64,000 nt of DNA. It comes from Heterocephalus glaber (taxonomy: Eukaryota > Chordata > Mammalia > Rodentia > Bathyergidae). The stretch's first letter is position 1; the number at the start of each line of letters is the position of its first letter. The stretch covers positions 5,052,604 through 5,116,603 of the forward strand of contig NW_004624843.1 in assembly GCF_000247695.1 (NCBI RefSeq), written 5' to 3'. Both the position numbers and the translations under genes were made by a program. Shown here piece by piece: positions 33,188 to 44,942 of this stretch. The notes under the pieces are model-generated. The model searched no databases and had not been told where the DNA came from. It saw only the letters and a program-made list of their open reading frames with translations.

Positions 33188-33707
33188 GTAAGGTGAATGT
33201 GGGTGAACATTTCTGCGCTCTCAGGCAGCGTGATGTGCAGGGTTGGTTCATCCTGTTCCTCAGCTCACCTTGGCCTCCGAGCCCACACAGCTGTGTGAAC
33301 TTGAGGTCCTGTTCCTCTGGGGACTTTGGCAAGGGCGGGAATGATAACTGTCTGCTCAGCGCCACTTCTTTGGGACTGTAGAAGAGGGTGTGGTGAGGAC
33401 AGAGGAGCCCCTTCCAGGCCTTGGCCCTTCAGGTGGTTCCAGTTTGGTGGAAGGAGCGATGGAGATGCAGAAGTGGCCAGGGATCCTCCTGCAAGATGGC
33501 TCCATGCTGGCCAGCAGGAGATGCCTATCCGCCACTCCCAGCAGTGCTTGTCTGTCCAGTACATTGTGAAAGGAAGGCTCTATGGCTCTTTAACTGTGCT
33601 TTGGGGTTGTTGCTAGACAGGAAGAAGCAAGATTGAGGCCAGTGGTCTTGGACAACTATAGGAGGAGAAAGAGAGAGCAGCAGCTGACTCTCAGAAGAAA
33701 AGTATGA

Positions 33708-33809
33708 GTGTGGTGGCATAGGCCCATAATCCCAGAGCCTCAGAAGCTGAGGCAGGAGGATTCCAAGTTTGAGCCCAGCCTGTGCAACTTAGTTAGCGAG
33801 ACCTTTTCT
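33708..33809 (+). repeat. B1-like SINE, tail interrupted by L1
   Basis: 'gtggtggcataggcccataa', 'cctcagaagctgaggcagga' and 'cagcctgtgcaacttagtta' in order. Its tail continues after the L1 as 'agaccttttctaaaaatac' (34954 onward). Confidence 0.75.
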
Positions 33810-34953
33810 TTTTTCTTCTTTCCATTAACTTTATTGGTACATTTTAGCTATACAGTACAGTTACATTCATCATTGTGATCTTGTACCTATACATGATGTA
33901 TCTTGGTTCTTATTTTTTCCCCATTTCTCTGTCCTCCCTTCACCCCCTCCACCCTTCCCTGTTTACAAAGACTTTGTTTCCATTTTTTTCCTTTTCTCAT
34001 ATTTTTTCTTTTCCCTTTCCTTTCCCCTACCCCTCCTACTTCCCCTACTCCTTTAGACATTTTCTTCCTATTTCACAATATCAATTATACATTTTGATCC
34101 TTATTTACACTTTTAATTTTTCACACCAGAGAAAACTATTTGGTATTTCTGTATGTGTGTCCTATTTATTTCACTTAAGAGTATGGCCTCAATGTGCATC
34201 CACTTAGCTATAAATGCCTCTAGTTTCTCATTCTTTATGGCTGAGTAGTACTCCATTTTATAAAAAAAAACCACCTTCTTTATCCAGTCTCCAGTTGATG
34301 GGCAATTGGGCTATTTCCAAGTTTTTAGCTATTACAAACTGTGCCACTATAAACATGGGTGCACATATATCACTATGATTCTTTTAATTATTTTGGGAAG
34401 ATACCCAGCAGAGGAATAGCTGGGTCAAATGGGACTTCCAATCCTAGTTGTTTGAGGTATCTCCATATTGATTTCTACAGTGGTTGCACCAGTTTGCACT
34501 CCTGCCAACAATGAAGAAGAGTTCATTTCTCCCCACAACCCTGCCAGCATTTGTTATTGGTTGATTTCTTGATAGCCATTCTTACTGGGGCAAGGTGGAA
34601 TCTCAGCATTATTTTCATCTGCATCTCTCGAATGACCAGTGATGTTCAACATTTTTTCATGTTTATTTGCTGCTTTTACTTCTTTGCCTGAGAAATGCCT
34701 GTTCATTTCAGATGCCCATTTTTGAATTAGGTCTTTGTATTTGGGGAGGGTCTGATTTTTTTGAGTTCTTTATATATTCTAAATAGTATACCTTTGAGGA
34801 ACAGCTGGTAAAAATTTTTCCCACATTGTAGGTTGTCTCTTAGCTCTGTTGGTGGTTTCTCTTGCAGTGCAGAAACTTTTTAATAAGATGAGATCCCACT
34901 TGTTGATTCTTTGTGCTAGTTCCTGTGCTACTGAGGATTTGTTCATAAAAGCA
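33810..34953 (-). mobile_element. 5'-truncated L1 (ORF2 3' end plus 3' UTR), antisense, with 11-bp target duplication
   Basis: Read on the minus strand this is the C-terminal part of L1 ORF2 and the 3' UTR. The + strand shows 'gagtagtactccattttata' (34243), 'ttgatgggcaattgggctat' (34293), 'cctgccaacaatgaagaaga' (34501) and the pyrimidine-rich tract at 33990-34055. The repeat agaccttttct occurs at 33799-33809 and 34954-34964. This is the least diverged L1 in the window. No full ORF2 frame remains. It starts about 620 bp downstream of the DIS3L2 catalytic exon. Confidence 0.85.
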
Positions 34954-35363
34954 AGACCTTTTCTAAAAATACAAAATATTATTTAGCAAGAGAATGAGTC
35001 AGAGAAACATTGGACTCATTTAGGCCCAGGGACCTAGCCCGGAGATGTGAGCAGGGTCCACAGGGGAGGGTGTACAGATGTGAGAGAAGCCTGATATGGT
35101 GGAGGGTTTCAGCCTGGAGAGTGGGAGCCAGAACCCACAGGTTAGAAATCAGGAGGGCAGGTGGCCATGCTGCGTTGGGAAGAACGCGTGTGTCTGGTGA
35201 TGCATGTTTATATGAGTGCTGCAGGTCCTCTTCCAAGGAGGTGGGAAATAAATAAGCGAACTAGATGTGGTCATATAACCATATGCAAGGGATCCCTGAG
35301 GAAGAGCTACCCAAAATTGAGCAGTGATTATATTCATTCATTCATTTGTTCATTTATTTTTGG

Positions 35364-35490
35364 GGTTTTTTTGAGACAGGTTCTTGCTGTGTAGCTTGGG
35401 CTGGTCTTGAACTCACTTTGTAGCCCAGACAGGCTGTGAGCTCGTGGCAATCCCCCTGCCTCAGCCTTCTGAGTGCTAGGATTATTCCAA
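35364..35490 (-). repeat. B1 SINE, duplicated form
   Basis: 'gagacaggttcttgctgtgt', 'gggctggtcttgaactcact', 'tgtagcccagacaggctgtg' and 'tgcctcagccttctgagtgc' in minus orientation. Confidence 0.75.
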
Positions 35491-37138
35491 CAGTGATTTT
35501 ATTAGGAAGATGGGATCGTAAGTGATTTTTCTCTATGTTCAAAATTTTTATAATGTGGTAATAATAGCTTTATAATGAAAAAAATTTGTAATAAAAAAAT
35601 TATGAGGTGCCAGAAATCATGGGCTTCCCAGTAGCCCACTGCACCAGGTGACCAGACACCTTCCATCTGCTTGGTTTTTCCTTCATTCCTGAGGGGCTGC
35701 TGACATCTGTTCACTTGGCAGGACTGCAGCCAGAGGACAGGGGAAGGGAGCCAGGGCAGACTTGGAAAGGGCCCGAGGTGGTCAGTCAAGCGTTTTTCTG
35801 GTGGCACTTCTACAGTTGGCCTTGGTGACAGCAGTTTCTGCCAGGGCCATTTATTTAGGGAGATGAAAAGTGAAAAAGCAATTCCAGTTTGGACTGGGGT
35901 GGGGCTGGCTAAGCTCGGGTTCTGTTAGTTACCGGTTGGTGTCAGTTCTCACTTAGGGAACAAATGTTTAATGTTTCAAAGAGCGAATCGTGTTTTCTGG
36001 GCATACCTACAACATCTATAGCCATGTTTATTGAGAGAAAATGCTGTATAAAATTATACTTTGGTCCCGTTGAAGTCACCTGAATGGCTGTTCTGTGACA
36101 CATAAACCCCCGTAACTGACAGAGCTTATCTCATCCTCGCGCCCCCTTTCTGTAGAGCCCCTGTGCTCCCAGGACTTTGCCAGTGCCCCCCGTCAGGTGC
36201 AAGGTGTAGACCATTGAGTCTACAAGACACAGTGACCGGCTGGTCGCCAGCCGATCACAGTTAGCTGGGGAGGGCTGTTCCAGGCCATCATGGCAGCTCC
36301 GCTTTGGAAGCCACTCCCCCAGTCACCTGACCCGATTCTCCCTGAATGCACCTGAGAGGAAGAACACCCTCTGAGCACCAGCCAGTGCTGGGGAGTCTCA
36401 GTTTTGCTCAAGAAAATGTTTAGTAACAAGAGTGGTGTTAGAATGGTAAGTGAAGACGGCAACACCCTTGTAATAGATAGATAGCTTACATCTCCCCACT
36501 GACCTCACCGCTCCTGAGTGCGAGTGCCACAGTGACCGAGCCACCCACAGCATACACTTACTGAATATGCAGACTGCGCTTGAACTTTCTACCTGCGAGG
36601 CAGCCCATTCCGCCATGAGGTTAGACAGCTCTTAGGAAGCCCTAGCCTGTCGTGATCTGAAATACTACTGTCTTCCTGTAATTTTCTACCCATTCACCCC
36701 ATTTGTGCCCATCAGGCCCCCCGATGCTAGAGGACAGGGATTGGTGTTCTCCGAGTCACATCATCTTAGCTCCCCAGTCCCCCCTTACGAGGCAGAGTTC
36801 AGGCTGGGGTAATAGCTACCCATTCTGTTCAGGTGAACAAACACGATTGCTTAACCCTAGCCATAAAGCAGTCCCGACCTTTATTAAGCTTTTAGTTGAC
36901 CCAGACTCCCAGCAGTCCTGTAGGAAGTGGGAGTCCATTTCTCTAGCATCTCACTCTCTCTTCTGCTCTCTAACATGGGGTCTGCCGTGAAACATATAAA
37001 GGGTTTGCTAGTTGAGACTTAAGAATGAACGAATGGGGAAGGAGAGTGGCTGCTCCCAGATTTGGGTTTCTGGTAATGAAAGTGTTCTGAATTAGATAGT
37101 TGCACGATCTTGTGAATATACTAAATGCTACTGAAGGA

Positions 37139-37156
37139 GAATGAATGAATGAATGG
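37139..37156. repeat. Short (GAAT)n run
   Basis: About four GAAT units; a minor simple repeat. Confidence 0.7.
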
Positions 37157-38139
37157 TGAGTGAACAGAAATAAATAACAAATCCAAATCCACTGATCCAT
37201 GAGCCTTTCTGGAAATTGGAATTTACACCTTGTGCACAGTTTAGCAGGGGTCTTGGTGGACTCCCACAGTCACATCCCTCTTGTCTTTCCTCTTGGCTGC
37301 TTTCATCTCTGATCCATGAGATCCTAGTCAAGGGGGCGTAGCCTCTTCCCAGTGCCTGCCCACACCCCTGTCCTCACCAGCAGGAGAAAGGTGGTCCATC
37401 CTTTCCTGAGTAGAACAGTGCCCACCTGAGGGCCTTGGGAGTCGGTTCCCACTGTGCTCACATGGCCACCAATCTCTCGTGTGGGCCACCCCTGTCACCT
37501 CCCTGGCTGCCCAGCTTTCCCTTCCTGAGAGGCCGACATGCAGCTCTGTGCTGGGGGCCTGCAGCAGCAAGGAGTAGGACCAGGGTCTCACCACTGTGCC
37601 CTCAAGGGTTTCCTGGACTCTTTGGCTCTGTAGCTTCCCCGTAGAGGGCGTGTGCCCCCTGCCAGGAGTGTCTTGCTGTGGCTGATCACCTTTGGAGGAG
37701 GGAGGAGGCGGGAGCTGGCGGGGCCTTAACCCCTGTGCCAGCAGAGGCGTAGAATGGCTGTTTTACAGAGGAAAGGACGGAGGTGGAATCTCCGACCTGC
37801 TAAAGGGAAGGAAAGGAAACCTTGAGGTCCTGGAGCTTCTGTCCAGGAATGCTGGGCGCAGCCCCCGGCCAGGACAGTCTTCCTGCAAGGCTTGGCTCCC
37901 ACCTTCCGGAAGGCCACCCCCATGCCAGTCACCCTAGTGCTTGATCTTTCCCTGTGCCCTTCTTCTTCCTTCCAGTGTGCAAATGTAAGCGTACTTTGTT
38001 CCCCAGAGCTCTCCTTCCCCAGCCCTACCATGGCTCAGGGACATGCACTGTGTTCCCTGAGATCCCCGAGGGAAGAGTCAGAAAGCCTTGTGTTCCTGGG
38101 GGCCCTCACCTTGGGTCCCCAAACATCAGTGCAGACCTT

Positions 38140-38520
38140 GGCTCTCATGTGTTCCTCCTCCTTGAAATTCCCTCTCCTTCTGATGCAAGGGCCCTACTTG
38201 TTCCTGGTTCCTCCCTGTGTCTTGCGTGTCCCAGAACTCCTCCTTCCTGTCCTTCCTGTAGTAGCCCTGTTTCCTGCTCTGCAGTCTTTGCTCTCCGCTC
38301 CCTCAGCCTGGAGGCAGCTGTTCTCCCACTCTGTGATTTACTTGGTGGCCTCCTCGGCTGTTCTCCCAGCCATTCTGCCTCGAACCCCACCACCCCTGCC
38401 TTTATAGGAAGGGACATCATTCTGTCCACTGTTGGGCCCTCAGTGCTCAGAGCTCTGGGTGTCACATAGGTGGCACCATGAAATGCTTGTTGAATGACTG
38501 GCCGAGTGAAATGAGTGAAT
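38140..38520 (+). repeat. L2-like fragment
   Basis: The end 'aaatgcttgttgaatgactg' with 'gtgaaatgagtgaattc', and the upstream 'cttgaaattccctctccttc', match the order of the L2 3' region. Diverged and tentative. Confidence 0.45.
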
Positions 38521-39619
38521 TCCTAAGCATTTGGATATGAACAGGCAGAGGAGAATGTAGAATGACGTGGGTTTCTGGCCTAGACGCTGTGGAAAGTAAT
38601 ACCACGCAAGAGGAAACATTGGTTTGGTGGGAAGGACAGCAGCTCGCTAAGGGCATGTCGACTTTGAATGCCTGAGAGCCATCCGGGAAGAAGTAAGAAG
38701 GGGGCAAATGAAAGTCGGCATGGGCCATGGGGATCGTGAGTCATTGGTGAGGCCTGGGAGCGAGGTGAGGGGGAAGGCAGACTCTGAGGAGGCCCAGCCA
38801 GAGGCTGGAGAGCTGCCCATGGTGGAGATGGGAGGAAGGGCTGGGAGGTCAGCCTGGGGCACAGGAGAGCGCAGCGCAGAGGACCCGTGCCAGCAGCCCC
38901 AGGCGCATCATGGCCGAGAGCCCTGGCCTTGGCAGCTGGGTGTCACTGCAGGCTGTGGTGGACCAGGTGGCAAGTGGCGGGTGAGGGGACCAAAGTCAGG
39001 GAATTGAAGCCATGAACGCAGGCTCCGTTCCCAAGAAGCTGTGGAAGTAGGAGAGGCAAGGAACATGGGGCGAAGGCAGATATTTTCTTGAAGATGCAGG
39101 AGATTTGACACATTTCTGTCTTAAGAGATAGGAAATGACAGGGAAGGAGTTGAAAATATAGGAGAGAAGTTGGTTGTTTTGCAAGTTGGTCTTGAAGGTG
39201 AGAGGGTGAATCCAGAGCCTAAGTGGAGAGAAGACAAAAATGTGTGATCCTTTGGGGCAGAGTGGCAAGACACAAGGAATGGGCCACCGCCCTAAGTGCT
39301 CACGCTGACTGCTTCTCTGTGATGAGGAAGCCGAGCTGCTGCCGAAGGGCTGGGGAGACAGGGAGGGGACGGAGGGGACCCCGCCAGGACCCCGCAGGAC
39401 CAGGCAGCATGCACACTGCTCAGGTGCTGGGCTGGAGCCCTGAGTGGATGATGGTGAGATCTTCCTGTCCTGAGCCTCCTGCGTGTGGGGCAAGGGCTCC
39501 CCGGATCCAGTTGTGGGTTTGCTACAGGGAGATCAGTGAGGGCCATGGACAGGGTCCCCTCTGAGTGTGTTTCTTGTCTGTCCCCTGCTTTCATAAAAGC
39601 ATCGCCCACCAAAACTTTT

Positions 39620-39826
39620 TATTTTTTTATTTTTTTGGTACCGCGGCTTGAACTCTGGTTCTTGCGCTTGCGCAGCAGGCGGCAAAACCACTGAGCTAAA
39701 TCCCTGGCCAAAAAAGGTCTTTGTTTATTTTTTTATTTTTTATTTTTTGGTACCGGGGCTCAAACTCGGAACCTTGTGCTTGCGAGGCAGGCGCCGGACC
39801 CACTGAGCTAAATCCCTGTCCTACTG
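39620..39826 (-). repeat. Two tandem ID SINEs sharing one 11-bp target duplication
   Basis: Two reversed ID units (about 39634-39709 and 39748-39820), each preceded by a T-rich tail, are enclosed by a single repeat ccaaaactttt at 39609-39619 and 39827-39837. Either a dimer was inserted in one event or the second copy landed in the tail of the first. Confidence 0.8.
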
Positions 39827-40108
39827 CCAAAACTTTTAAAAAAGCGATCCTGGACTCACATTTGATTCCCTTTCCTCTCAAGCCTGTTGCTGTGACCTTT
39901 GCAGTCGTCCCTTCCTCCTTTGGTGCTGCCCGGGTATCTTTTCTTTCCCCTGCTGCACACACAGGACCAGGCGTGACGCTCTTCTGGAAAATCTGCCTGT
40001 AGCTAGGATCAGACCAGTATTTCTTTTAGCAGAGCTTTGTTGCCAAAGCCTTTTAAGACTCAGATCCTCAGCTTCCCCTCTTACTTCTCCACTGCCCGGT
40101 GCCATGGG

Positions 40109-40110
<2 letters not shown>

Positions 40111-40147
<37 letters not shown>

Positions 40148-40219
40148 CACATATGCACACACATGTGCACACACGCACGCTCACATGCGCACGCACACGC
40201 ACACACACACACACACACT
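40111..40219. repeat. Compound (CA)n microsatellite
   Basis: About 110 bp of alternating purine-pyrimidine: a pure CA run, an interrupted middle with CACGC, CATATG and ACATGTGC steps, then another CA run. His/Thr-rich frames through it are artefacts. Confidence 0.95.
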
Positions 40220-40561
40220 CCTGGCTATCCTGTATGTGGCATTGTTTGCTGCCTCTGAGCCTTTGCTTGCTCTTTTCCTTCTGCTCACCGGGCCTCGCCT
40301 CCTGCCTACTTCTCTGCATCCCCCCCGCCTTGTTTCATTCATCTTTCCATCCATACCTTATGTGTCAGTGATCCCTGTAAGATCATGGCTTCTGTCCTGC
40401 ATCCCACCTGTCTGTTCCCCCAGCTCAGTAGAGTGGCCCACTTGGTCCCCAGCAAATGCTTCTATGAGTCTCCTGCCTGCCTCACACTACTTCCCTCTCT
40501 TTGTGCCTATAGCCGCCCTCTGTAACTCAGGCCATGATTTATTTATTTTCTTCCTTTAGGT

Positions 40562-40700
40562 TTTTTTGAGACAGGGTCTCACTGTGTATTCCAGGCTGCC
40601 TTGAATTCACTGTGTAGGCCAGTCTGGCCTCAAACTCTTGGTGACCCTCCTGCCTCAGCTTCCTGAGTGCTGGGATTACAGGAGTGTGCCACCACTTGCC
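40562..40700 (-). repeat. B1 SINE, duplicated form
   Basis: 'gagacagggtctcactgtgt', 'ccaggctgccttgaattcac', 'ccagtctggcctcaaactct' and 'gtgctgggattacaggagtg' in minus orientation. Confidence 0.85.
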
Positions 40701-41162
40701 ATTTCCAAATTGATTAAGTGTTGATTAATTCCATTATGATCAGAGAATATACTGCTTCATTCCTTTTAAATACACTGGAGTTTGTTTGTGGCTTAGAATG
40801 GCTTTTTCTTGGAAAATGCAACATACATCCTTGAAAAGAAAGTCTCTGTTTCTTGCTGAGTGCAGTGGCATCAGGCAGCTGCTGCCGGGCTGCTGGCCTA
40901 GTGCTGTGTCTTCCCCGAGAGCGCCTGTCTGCGTGCTCTGTCCATCAGCTGAGCAAGGCATGTTGGCCTCTCCAGTTGGGATGGTGGACTTCATTGATTT
41001 GCCTGCCAACTTGTTTTTTAAGTTTTTTTTTTAAAAGCACTGAATTTTAAAGGGTAGTTTTGGACAAGGCAGGTTAGGGTATTATATGCACCTGTGAGCT
41101 GTCCTTTTACTTTTAACCTGTTTCTTAATATGTAAATTGTGTGATTTGTTGGTTTTCTTTTT

Positions 41163-41355
41163 GCAGCACTGGAATCGAACCCAGGACCTCACACATGCTA
41201 GGCAAGTGATCTACCACTGAGCTACACCCAACCATTTTTTTAAATGTTGAGACAGGCTCTTGCTAAATTGCCCAGGCTGGCTGCAAACTTGAGGTCCTCC
41301 TGCCTCGGCCTCCCAAGTAGCTGGGATTACAGACATGTGCCACCGTGCTTGGCTT
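41163..41355 (-). repeat. B1-dID composite SINE
   Basis: ID half ('gcactggaatcgaacccagg', 'ctaccactgagctacaccca'), then reversed B1 ('aaattgcccaggctggctgc', 'gcctcccaagtagctgggat'). Confidence 0.8.
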
Positions 41356-41404
41356 GAAGGGTGTTCCTTACAGACATCTTTATCCAGTCTGTCTCTCCCT
41401 TTTA

Positions 41405-41763
41405 CAGTGGACCCTCCAGTTACGACTAGCCTAACATATGAACAGCTTGGGTTATAACCGTAATTTTAACTTATGAACAAAGTCTTGAGTTATAACTCAG
41501 ATGCCAGCCACTTGTGCTTCCAGATGGTCTCAGATACAGATTTAACCCTTGAAGAGTTCTGGAAGGAACATGACAGCATCCTTTCCTGTGTGGGGTTAAT
41601 TGAGATATCTTGGGCCCGTGTCTCTCTGAGGACACTGAGATCTGCCCATGTACAGGGGAGAGACCCTGAAGGCTGTGTAGAGGAGCCTGAGGGTTCAGTT
41701 GACCAACTAGAGTTACAACCAGCCCTTGGGAACTAATTGAGTTTGTAAGTCAAGGGTACACTG
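41405..41763 (+). mobile_element. Tigger-like (pogo/mariner group) miniature DNA transposon with transposase remnant
   Basis: Inverted ends cagtggaccctccagttacga (positions 41405 on) and the complement of gtaagtcaagggtacactg (to 41763) are bounded by TA on both sides (41403-41404 and 41764-41765), as in Tc1/mariner/pogo elements. The interior reads DLTLEEFWKE then a LSCVGLIEISWARVSLRTL-like stretch (41535-41640). This resembles the C-terminal part of Tigger/jerky-type transposases, where a Phe-Trp-Lys motif precedes a conserved Trp helix. The element is only 359 bp and lacks the DDE catalytic core, so it is a non-autonomous deletion derivative. Confidence 0.7.
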
Positions 41764-41994
41764 TACTTTGAATTTTCAGGCTTATTCACACTTAATTTTA
41801 ATTTTAGGGATAGTTGGGCAAAGGCTATTATCTTACTGTGTCATTTATTATTTCATCTTGTTCTTTTTTCCTTTTTTCTTCTTCTTTTGAGTTGAATATT
41901 TTCCCCTGGTAAACTGATCACTTATTTTATCACCTATTTGCACATTAGTTGTACCTCTTCATTTCATTTCATTAGTGGATGCTGTAGACAGATT

Positions 41995-42213
41995 TATCAA
42001 CCTTGACACTGTTGACATCTAGGTTAGGCCAGATAATTCTTGTTGAGAGGACTGCCCTAAGAGTGGAAGGATATTTAGCAGCATGCACAGCCCTCACCCA
42101 TTCACTAGATTCCACTAGGACTCTTTCCCAGGTGTCACAACCAACAGTGTCCCCAGACATTGCCTATGTCCTCCTGGGTGCACGATTGCCCCTACTTGAA
42201 AAATACTGCTCTG
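41995..42213 (-). mobile_element. MER20 (hAT-Charlie, non-autonomous)
   Basis: The + strand is the reverse complement of MER20: 'actgttgacatctaggttag', 'ccagataattcttgttgaga', 'atatttagcagcatgcacag', 'ccagacattgcctatgtcct' and 'cgattgcccctacttgaaaa'. No coding capacity. Confidence 0.75.
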
Positions 42214-42459
42214 GGTTCTAGTTTACAATATTCACCTTTAACTTAACATAGTCTACACAAGTAATACTATATCATTTTATGTATAATACAAGAACCCTGA
42301 ATCACTGATTTCGTTTCCTTTTCATATTTTGGTGCTAATATCATCATACATTCATTTTGACCTAAGTTAGGAACTCTGTAGTATACTTTTATTAATATAT
42401 CTGGAAAATCTTCATATACTTAGCAGTTCATCAGTATACTTTTAAATAAGCCATAACTC

Positions 42460-43510
42460 AAAGAAATCAGAAGAGAAATTGGAAAATAGTTTGACTGGAA
42501 TGCAAATGAGAATGTAACATTAAAATTTGTGAGATTCAGCTCAAGCAATACTTGGAGGAGAAAACATAGCTTTAAATGATGATATTAGAAAAGGAGAAAG
42601 TTTTAAAGATCCAGTCTAGACTTCCAGTTTTCATTGCCATGTGTAATGAGCTTAGAAGTTGCCACTCCATCCTGACAGTAAGCAAAAGGCTGAGCAGACT
42701 GAGAAACCAGCAGCTCTTCTTGGATCTGTTAAGAGAGAGGAAGACACAGGGCAAACCCCCAAGATGGAGAGGTGAACAAATAAAGGGAGCCCCACTTACC
42801 AGAGAAAAGGTTCTGGAGCAGAACCTACCGCAGGAGCCAGGGCTAGGGTAGGAGAAGCTCCAGTGTAAAGAACAACCTGCTGGAACCTCAGTGGACCTGT
42901 CTGTTAGAGACTGCAGGAGACGCCACACTTCTGTGGATTTTACCTCCAGGAACACAACAACAGTCTCAAAGCAGTACTGGAGGTAACCCCCTCCCCAGAA
43001 AGAATAGAATCAAGTATTTAGCATTGAGAAAAATCTACCAGCCTTAAATTCTATACCCTGCAAAATTATCCTTCAAAAGGAAAAGTAAAGACTTTCTCAG
43101 ACAAATAAAAATGAGGGAATTTGTTCCCAGAGCACCTACCTGCCTTGCAAGAAATATTAAAAAGAAATTCTGTAGAGAAAAGGAAAATGACATAGGTCAA
43201 AAACTCAGATCTACATAAAGAAATGAAGAGCACTGAACAAGGATTAAGTGAAGGTAAAATAAAACTTTTTCATTTTTCTTATCCTTATTGATCTAACAGA
43301 TAAAAATCAAGTATATAAAGATCAGCTTCACAGATGTTTAAAGAGGGGGGTAACTATAAGATGATAATTAACTGTATGCACATAATGCTGTGGGTACACT
43401 AACTGGACCAAAACATAGGAGACATCTTTAATAACTGTAACAATAGATTTCCCCCTCACTTCCCCAAAATACACCAGACAAATAGACAAATAACCAGGCT
43501 CTGTTATGCT
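42460..43510 (+). repeat. L1M-type 5' and internal fragments
   Basis: Phrases of old L1 5' regions appear in order: 'ctataccctgcaaaattatc' and 'cttcaaaaggaaaagtaaag' near 43060, 'ctcagacaaataaaaatgag' near 43096, 'aactcagatctacataaaga' near 43201. The section 42640-42985 is less certain. No intact frame. Confidence 0.55.
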
Positions 43511-43610
43511 TTTCTTGCATGTCGTAGTGAAAACTGTTCATTTATTTGAATAACAAAAGTTCTCGTTTTCTCCTTGGCCTTGCCAATATGGAAATCTTAA
43601 AAAGTAAACA

Positions 43611-43694
43611 TAAGGGCTGGGGATTTGGCTCAGTGGTTTTGCTGCCTGCTGCGCAAGCGCAAGGACCCGAGTTCAATCCCAGGTACAAAAAAAA
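43611..43694 (+). repeat. ID-type SINE with 12-bp target duplication
   Basis: 'gggctggggatttggctcag' to 'gttcaatcccaggtac' and poly-A; aaaaagtaaaca at 43599-43610 and 43695-43706. Confidence 0.88.
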
Positions 43695-44005
43695 AAAAAG
43701 TAAACACAAAATATCAAACATAGCTATTAGATCTCACTTTCATTTCTCTAGTATCAGGTGCTATTCCTTGTCAAATTCAAGATTTTTTTCCCAAAACTCA
43801 TTAATGTTTAAAAAGTATTTTGGCATGTTAGGATTTAACTTTGGAACAAATTTTGAAACACATGAGTATGTTCATATGCAACGTAATATTCAGCTTTTGT
43901 ATTATTTTTCCACTTTATACATGTTATATTTGCAATATTCTTGTTCCACAAACATTTCAAATATCTTATGTAATAAGTATACATAATTTTTAAACTAGTA
44001 GAGAG

Positions 44006-44110
44006 GGCTGGGGATTTAGCTCAGTGGTTCCGCCACCTGCCTCCCAAGCACAAGGACCCAAGTTCGATCCCTGGTACCAAAAAACAAAAGACAAAAACAA
44101 ACAAACAAAA
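44006..44110 (+). repeat. ID-type SINE with 15-bp target duplication
   Basis: 'ggctggggatttagctcagt' to 'gttcgatccctggtacc' and an A-rich (CAAA)n tail; taaactagtagagag at 43991-44005 and 44111-44125. Confidence 0.92.
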
Positions 44111-44178
44111 TAAACTAGTAGAGAGAGGCAAATGTAATGAAAAAATATGTGAAAACACCTCAGTCTGAAAGAAGGACC

Positions 44179-44263
44179 AGCTGAGGATTTAGCTCAGTGG
44201 TTTCGCCGGCTGCTGCACAAGTGCAAGGACCCGAGTTTGATCCCCAGTACCAAAAAAAAAAAG
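44179..44263 (+). repeat. ID-type SINE
   Basis: 'ctgaggatttagctcagtgg' to 'gtttgatccccagtacc' and poly-A. The flanks agaaggaccag and agaaggatgaccag suggest a slightly altered target duplication. Confidence 0.85.
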
Positions 44264-44942
44264 TTATGAGAGAAGGATGACCAGAAAATACATATATGGA
44301 AAACTGCATGACAAGTAAGAAGCACATATAATGTAAAAGTGGCAAAAAAAAATTCACGATCCCGCCAAGTTTAACCCCACAGTTAAAAAGTAAAGACTGC
44401 CATATTGGATAGCCCTAGCTGATCCTGTTTATAACAGACACACTTAAAACCTGAGTACACAGAGATGAAGTAGAAAAAGATGGAAAGAAATCTACTAGTG
44501 ATGTACAAAGAAAACCAATATATTTTTAGTGATGTCTGACAAGCAGATTTTAAGGTAGATAACGTAACCAAATTTAAAGAGAATCACTAGCTTATTATTA
44601 GAATGGTCAATTCATTGGGAAATATACTTCTAAACATTTTTACAAATAATCAGTTTCAAAATATATAAAACGACACTTGACAGAAATAATAAAGACAAAA
44701 AATTATAAGTTCATCATCATTTTCAGTTAATTTATCTTTCTCAGGACATTATAGAACAAACAGACCAGAAATTCAGTAAAACTATAGAAAATTTGAATAG
44801 CACAGGTAATGTTTGCTCTGGTAATCATACCTAGAATACAGTACTCACAAATGAAGCATATTAATTATTCTAAAGCACACAGAAAATGTTTATAAATACT
44901 GACTTTGTATTGAAGTCATTAAGCATAATTAAAAAATCATTG

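Noticed and set aside
33121..33381. Continuation of the DIS3L2 open frame past 33187
   Set aside because: A consensus donor (gtaagg) follows and the next family-matching residues are at 61358, so this is read-through into intron.
37892..38469. Two overlapping 171-residue frames
   Set aside because: No domain, Pro/Ser/Leu-rich composition from GC-rich sequence, and overlap with an L2-like fragment.
40068..40559. His/Thr-rich and Cys/Val-rich open frames up to 151 residues
   Set aside because: They are read through the CA microsatellite and continue into unrecognised intron.
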